DNA from: Prosthecobacter sp.
GTDB lineage: Bacteria > Verrucomicrobiota > Verrucomicrobiia > Verrucomicrobiales > Verrucomicrobiaceae
Direction: 5' to 3'
Assembly: GCF_020439865.1 (NCBI RefSeq)
Contig: NZ_JAGRPF010000152.1
Location: 1 to 54,190, forward strand
DNA length: 54,190 nucleotides
Positions 51,702-54,190 of this stretch are shown one piece after another (position 1 is the first letter of the stretch; the number at the start of each line of letters is the position of its first letter). The notes beneath the pieces are model-generated. The model worked only from the letters and a program-made list of their open reading frames with translations, was not told the origin of the DNA and did not search any database. A program made the translations under genes and the position numbers.

Positions 51702-53186
51702 ATGCCCGACCTTCCCTTCATCGCCCGAGCCCGTTCGTTTGCCGACCGCATCGCGTTCCGAACGCCAGAGGTTTCGCACACTTATCAGCAACTCTTGGAT
51801 CGTTCATCGCAGATCGCGGTGGAGTTGCTGCAGGATCAAAGTGAGCTTCAAGAAGCTCGCGTGGCGTTGCTGGTGGCACCGGGATTTGAATACACTGCCT
51901 CGCAATGGGCGATCTGGCGGGCGGGCGGCATGAAGTTGCCCATTTGCCTCTCCGCGACTGAATCCGAGTGGGAATACGCGCTGACGGACTCGCAGGTAGG
52001 CGTGGTGATCGCCGATGCGTCGAACGCGCCTAAGATCGCGTCGCTTTGCCAAAAGATCGGCGTGCGTTTGGTGAACGTGAGCGGCATCAACGGTAATGCG
52101 GTGAAGGCATTGCCAGACATCGATGTGAACCGCCGCGCGATGATCCTCTACACCAGCGGCACAACGAGCAAGCCGAAGGGCGTGGTGACGACGCATGCGA
52201 ACATCCAGGCGCAGATCGAGAGCCTCGTGCAGGCGTGGGAGTGGAGCGCGGAGGATCGCATCCCGATGTTTCTGCCGCTGCATCACATCCACGGCATCAT
52301 CAACATCACCGGCTGCGCGTTGTGGAGCGGCGCGGTGGTGGAGCCGTTCGCGCGGTTTGAAATGAATGCGATCCTCGAACGCGTGCGCGACGATGCCTAC
52401 ACGCTCTTCATGGCCGTGCCGACGATCTATGTGAAGCTCATTCAGGCGCTCGAAGCCGCGTGCGAATCGGATCGCGCGGCCATCGTGGCCGGTTTCAAGA
52501 AGATGCGCCTCATGGTGAGCGGCAGCGCGGCACTTCCGGCGAGCGTGCATCAACAGTGGACGGCGCTTACGGGCCAGGAACTGCTCGAACGCTACGGCAT
52601 GACCGAGATCGGCATGGCCATCTCGAATCTCTATCGCGGTGAGCGACGCCCAGGTTCAGTGGGTGCACCGCTGCCAGGTGTCGAAGTGCGGTTGAAGGCC
52701 GAGAACGGCCCCGTCATCACCGCCGAGGATGAGCCGGGAGAGATTCAAGTGCGCGGCGCGACGGTGTTCCAGGCGTATTGGAACCGTCCGGAAGCCACGG
52801 CGGAGACATTTGAGGACGGCTGGTTCCGCACGGGCGACATGGCGGTCCTTGAGCGCGGCTACTACCGCATCATGGGCCGCCTGAGCGTGGACATCATCAA
52901 GAGCGGCGGCTACAAGCTCAGTGCGCTCGAGATCGAAGCCGCGCTGCTTGAGCATCCGCTCATTGCCGAGTGCGCGGTGATCGGCTTGCCAGATGACACG
53001 TGGGGCGAGGCGGTCACGGCGGCGGTCGTGTTGAAGAGCAGCACGCTAGAGCTCGCCGCGCTGCGCGAGTGGTGCAAAGGCCGTCTCTCCGTTTACAAGA
53101 TCCCGCAACGGCTCAAAGTCGTGACCGAGCTGCCGCGCAATGCCATGGGCAAGGTGACGAAGCCGGCCGTGAAAGCATTGTTCTGA
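51702..53186 (+). CDS. matB: Malonyl-CoA synthetase (MatB-like acyl-CoA ligase)
   Basis: 494 residues from ATG 51702, two bases after madM; the frame is open far upstream but that part only shadows madLM. It is an adenylate-forming ligase with MILYTSGTTSKPKG (AMP site), ERYGMTEIGMAI, GWFRTGDMAV, GRLSVDIIKSGGYKLSALEIE and a C-terminal catalytic Lys in RNAMGKVTK. Length and operon position directly after a malonate carrier indicate malonate + CoA + ATP to malonyl-CoA. A generic acyl-CoA synthetase cannot be excluded on sequence alone. Malonyl-CoA would feed fatty acid synthesis. Confidence 0.88.
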   Translation: MPDLPFIARARSFADRIAFRTPEVSHTYQQLLDRSSQIAVELLQDQSELQEARVALLVAPGFEYTASQWAIWRAGGMKLPICLSATESEWEYALTDSQVGVVIADASNAPKIASLCQKIGVRLVNVSGINGNAVKALPDIDVNRRAMILYTSGTTSKPKGVVTTHANIQAQIESLVQAWEWSAEDRIPMFLPLHHIHGIINITGCALWSGAVVEPFARFEMNAILERVRDDAYTLFMAVPTIYVKLIQALEAACESDRAAIVAGFKKMRLMVSGSAALPASVHQQWTALTGQELLERYGMTEIGMAISNLYRGERRPGSVGAPLPGVEVRLKAENGPVITAEDEPGEIQVRGATVFQAYWNRPEATAETFEDGWFRTGDMAVLERGYYRIMGRLSVDIIKSGGYKLSALEIEAALLEHPLIAECAVIGLPDDTWGEAVTAAVVLKSSTLELAALREWCKGRLSVYKIPQRLKVVTELPRNAMGKVTKPAVKALF

Positions 53187-53190
53187 ATTC

Positions 53191-53305
53191 CAACCGGCGT
53201 CATCGAATCTCGACAAGCTCGCCGCCAAAGGTTTGCGCTATCGCTATGCATTCGTCACGTCGCCCGTCTTTTCGGTGGTCCGCACGACACTGATCACCGG
53301 CTTTT
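53191..53305 (+). pseudogene. Sulfatase remnant with Phe at the catalytic Cys position
   Basis: Read from 53191 in frame, the DNA encodes SNLDKLAAKGLRYRYAFV and then TSPVFSVVRTTLITGFSQ, an unmistakable N-terminal sulfatase segment with F-S-V-V-R where C-S-V-V-R is expected. No start codon, signal peptide or downstream domain is present. It begins five bases after the matB stop and runs into the 3' end of the reverse-strand sulfatase. A decayed copy left by deletion or recombination is the best explanation. Confidence 0.75.
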
Positions 53306-54190
53306 CTCAGCGGCGATCAGCGCATCGAGCTTGGCGACGAGTTCCTTGGCCTTGTCGGGGTTCTCCTCGCTGAGGTCCTTTTCCTCGGCGGGATCGTCCG
53401 GGAGGAAGTAGAGCGCGTTCACACCGGCGGCGTCCTTGTGATTCTTCGTCGAGACGGTCGCCTGTGATTTGCCTTTCACCTTGCGGCGCACGAGTTTCCA
53501 GTCGCCCATGCGGAGGCCAAAGTTCGTGCCGTTGTTGTCCTGCTGGAGCAGATGATCACGGCCCTTCGCGCCGGATTCACCTAGCAGTGCAGGAAGGACG
53601 TTGAAGCTGTCGCGGCAGGAGTTGTCTGGCAAGGCGGTTCCTGTGAGAGCAGCGAGACTCGACGCGAGATCGATGGTGCAGACGACTTCATCGGACACAC
53701 CGGGCTTCACGCGGCCTTTCCAGCGGGTGATGAACGGTGTGCGCGTGCCGCCTTCAAGCACGCTGTATTTGCCGCCGCTGAAGGGACCTGCGGGAGTATG
53801 CGTGCCGAGCTTTTCGACCGCGCCGTCTTTGTAGCCGTCGTCGAGCACGGGGCCGTTGTCGGAGCAGAGCACGATGAGCGTGTTCTCGGCGAGGTTGAGA
53901 CGGTCGAGCGTCTTCATGACCTCGCCCACGCACCAGTCGAACTCCACGATCGCATCGCCACGGAAGCCGAGCGTCGTCTTGCCCTGAAAGCGTTCATGCG
54001 GCATGCGCGGCACATGGATGTCGTGGCTGGCGAAGAAGAGGAAGAAGGGGTTGTCCTTGTGCGCCTCGATCCATTCGTTCGAGCGCTTCACCCATTCGTC
54101 GGCGAGATCCTCGTCGCGGAAACGCGCGGCATGTCCGCCGGTGTAAAAGCCGATGCGGCCGATGCCGTTGTGAATCGTGCCGTTGTGGCC
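53294..54190 (-). CDS. Sulfatase, C-terminal part (start outside window)
   Basis: 298 residues are visible and the frame stays open to position 54190, so the N-terminal half, including the modification motif, is beyond the edge. The visible part carries GFYTGGHAARFRDEDLADEW, FFLFFASHDIHVPRMPH, VLCSDNGPVLDDGYKDGAVE (second metal site), GGTRTPFITRWKGRVKPG and a C-terminal ADP-like turn PDDPAEEKDLSEENPDK, as in arylsulfatase-type enzymes. An internal GTG at 54091 is not the real start. The 3' end overlaps the sulfatase remnant on the other strand. Confidence 0.92.
   Translation of the reverse strand, partial: GHNGTIHNGIGRIGFYTGGHAARFRDEDLADEWVKRSNEWIEAHKDNPFFLFFASHDIHVPRMPHERFQGKTTLGFRGDAIVEFDWCVGEVMKTLDRLNLAENTLIVLCSDNGPVLDDGYKDGAVEKLGTHTPAGPFSGGKYSVLEGGTRTPFITRWKGRVKPGVSDEVVCTIDLASSLAALTGTALPDNSCRDSFNVLPALLGESGAKGRDHLLQQDNNGTNFGLRMGDWKLVRRKVKGKSQATVSTKNHKDAAGVNALYFLPDDPAEEKDLSEENPDKAKELVAKLDALIAAEKSR

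Overview
The window is GC-rich chromosomal DNA, densely packed with genes, and most probably comes from a Verrucomicrobiota member or a close PVC relative. The evidence is a DUF1553/DUF1501 gene pair at the left edge, an extreme density of exported formylglycine sulfatases (14 complete, one cut by the right edge, one remnant), Tat and Sec export signals on almost every catabolic protein, no SusC/SusD genes, and few recognisable Shine-Dalgarno sequences. No tRNA, rRNA, CRISPR array, insertion sequence or phage gene was seen. No gap without a gene exceeds 300 bases; the longest is about 157 bases (19896-20052).

Layout. 1-11347: DUF1553/DUF1501 pair, a sulfatase, two paralogous beta-propeller proteins (4102 and 9947) flanking a Tat-exported Asp-box protein, a neutral-ceramidase-like protein, a small membrane protein and a D-Ala-D-Ala dipeptidase-like enzyme. 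11354-19895: a secreted laminin-G/DUF1080-like protein, four sulfatases and an esterase, including a divergent pair that shares one promoter region. 20053-29779: an island with no link to sulfatases, in which four proteins carry zinc ribbons; it includes a 1279-residue zinc-ribbon/RDD membrane protein and ends at a strong hairpin. 29841-32300: a secreted parallel beta-helix protein and a DEAD-box helicase. 32374-48648: an FAD oxidoreductase followed by nine sulfatases and an esterase, nearly all co-oriented and often overlapping or a few bases apart. 48689-53186: a GH99-like/esterase fusion followed at once by madL, madM and a malonyl-CoA synthetase. 53191-54190: a sulfatase remnant abutting a reverse-strand sulfatase.

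Function. Most of the window reads as a periplasmic or cell-surface system for dismantling a heavily sulfated, esterified polysaccharide. Different sulfatase subfamilies would remove different sulfates, esterases would remove acyl groups, and propeller, beta-helix and GH99-like proteins would act on the glycan. The malonate transporter and synthetase genes directly after the glycosidase/esterase fusion raise the possibility that malonate is a released substituent or co-substrate; this is inference. The sulfatase-maturing enzyme is not encoded here.

Two results stand out. First, eight catabolic genes or gene groups are preceded by the same ECF-sigma-like pattern, a TGAA-type box and CGTT exactly 18 bases apart, ending only 5-12 bases before ATG. 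This predicts a common regulon with leaderless or nearly leaderless mRNAs. Second, the zinc-ribbon/RDD island looks like an uncharacterised membrane-associated complex.
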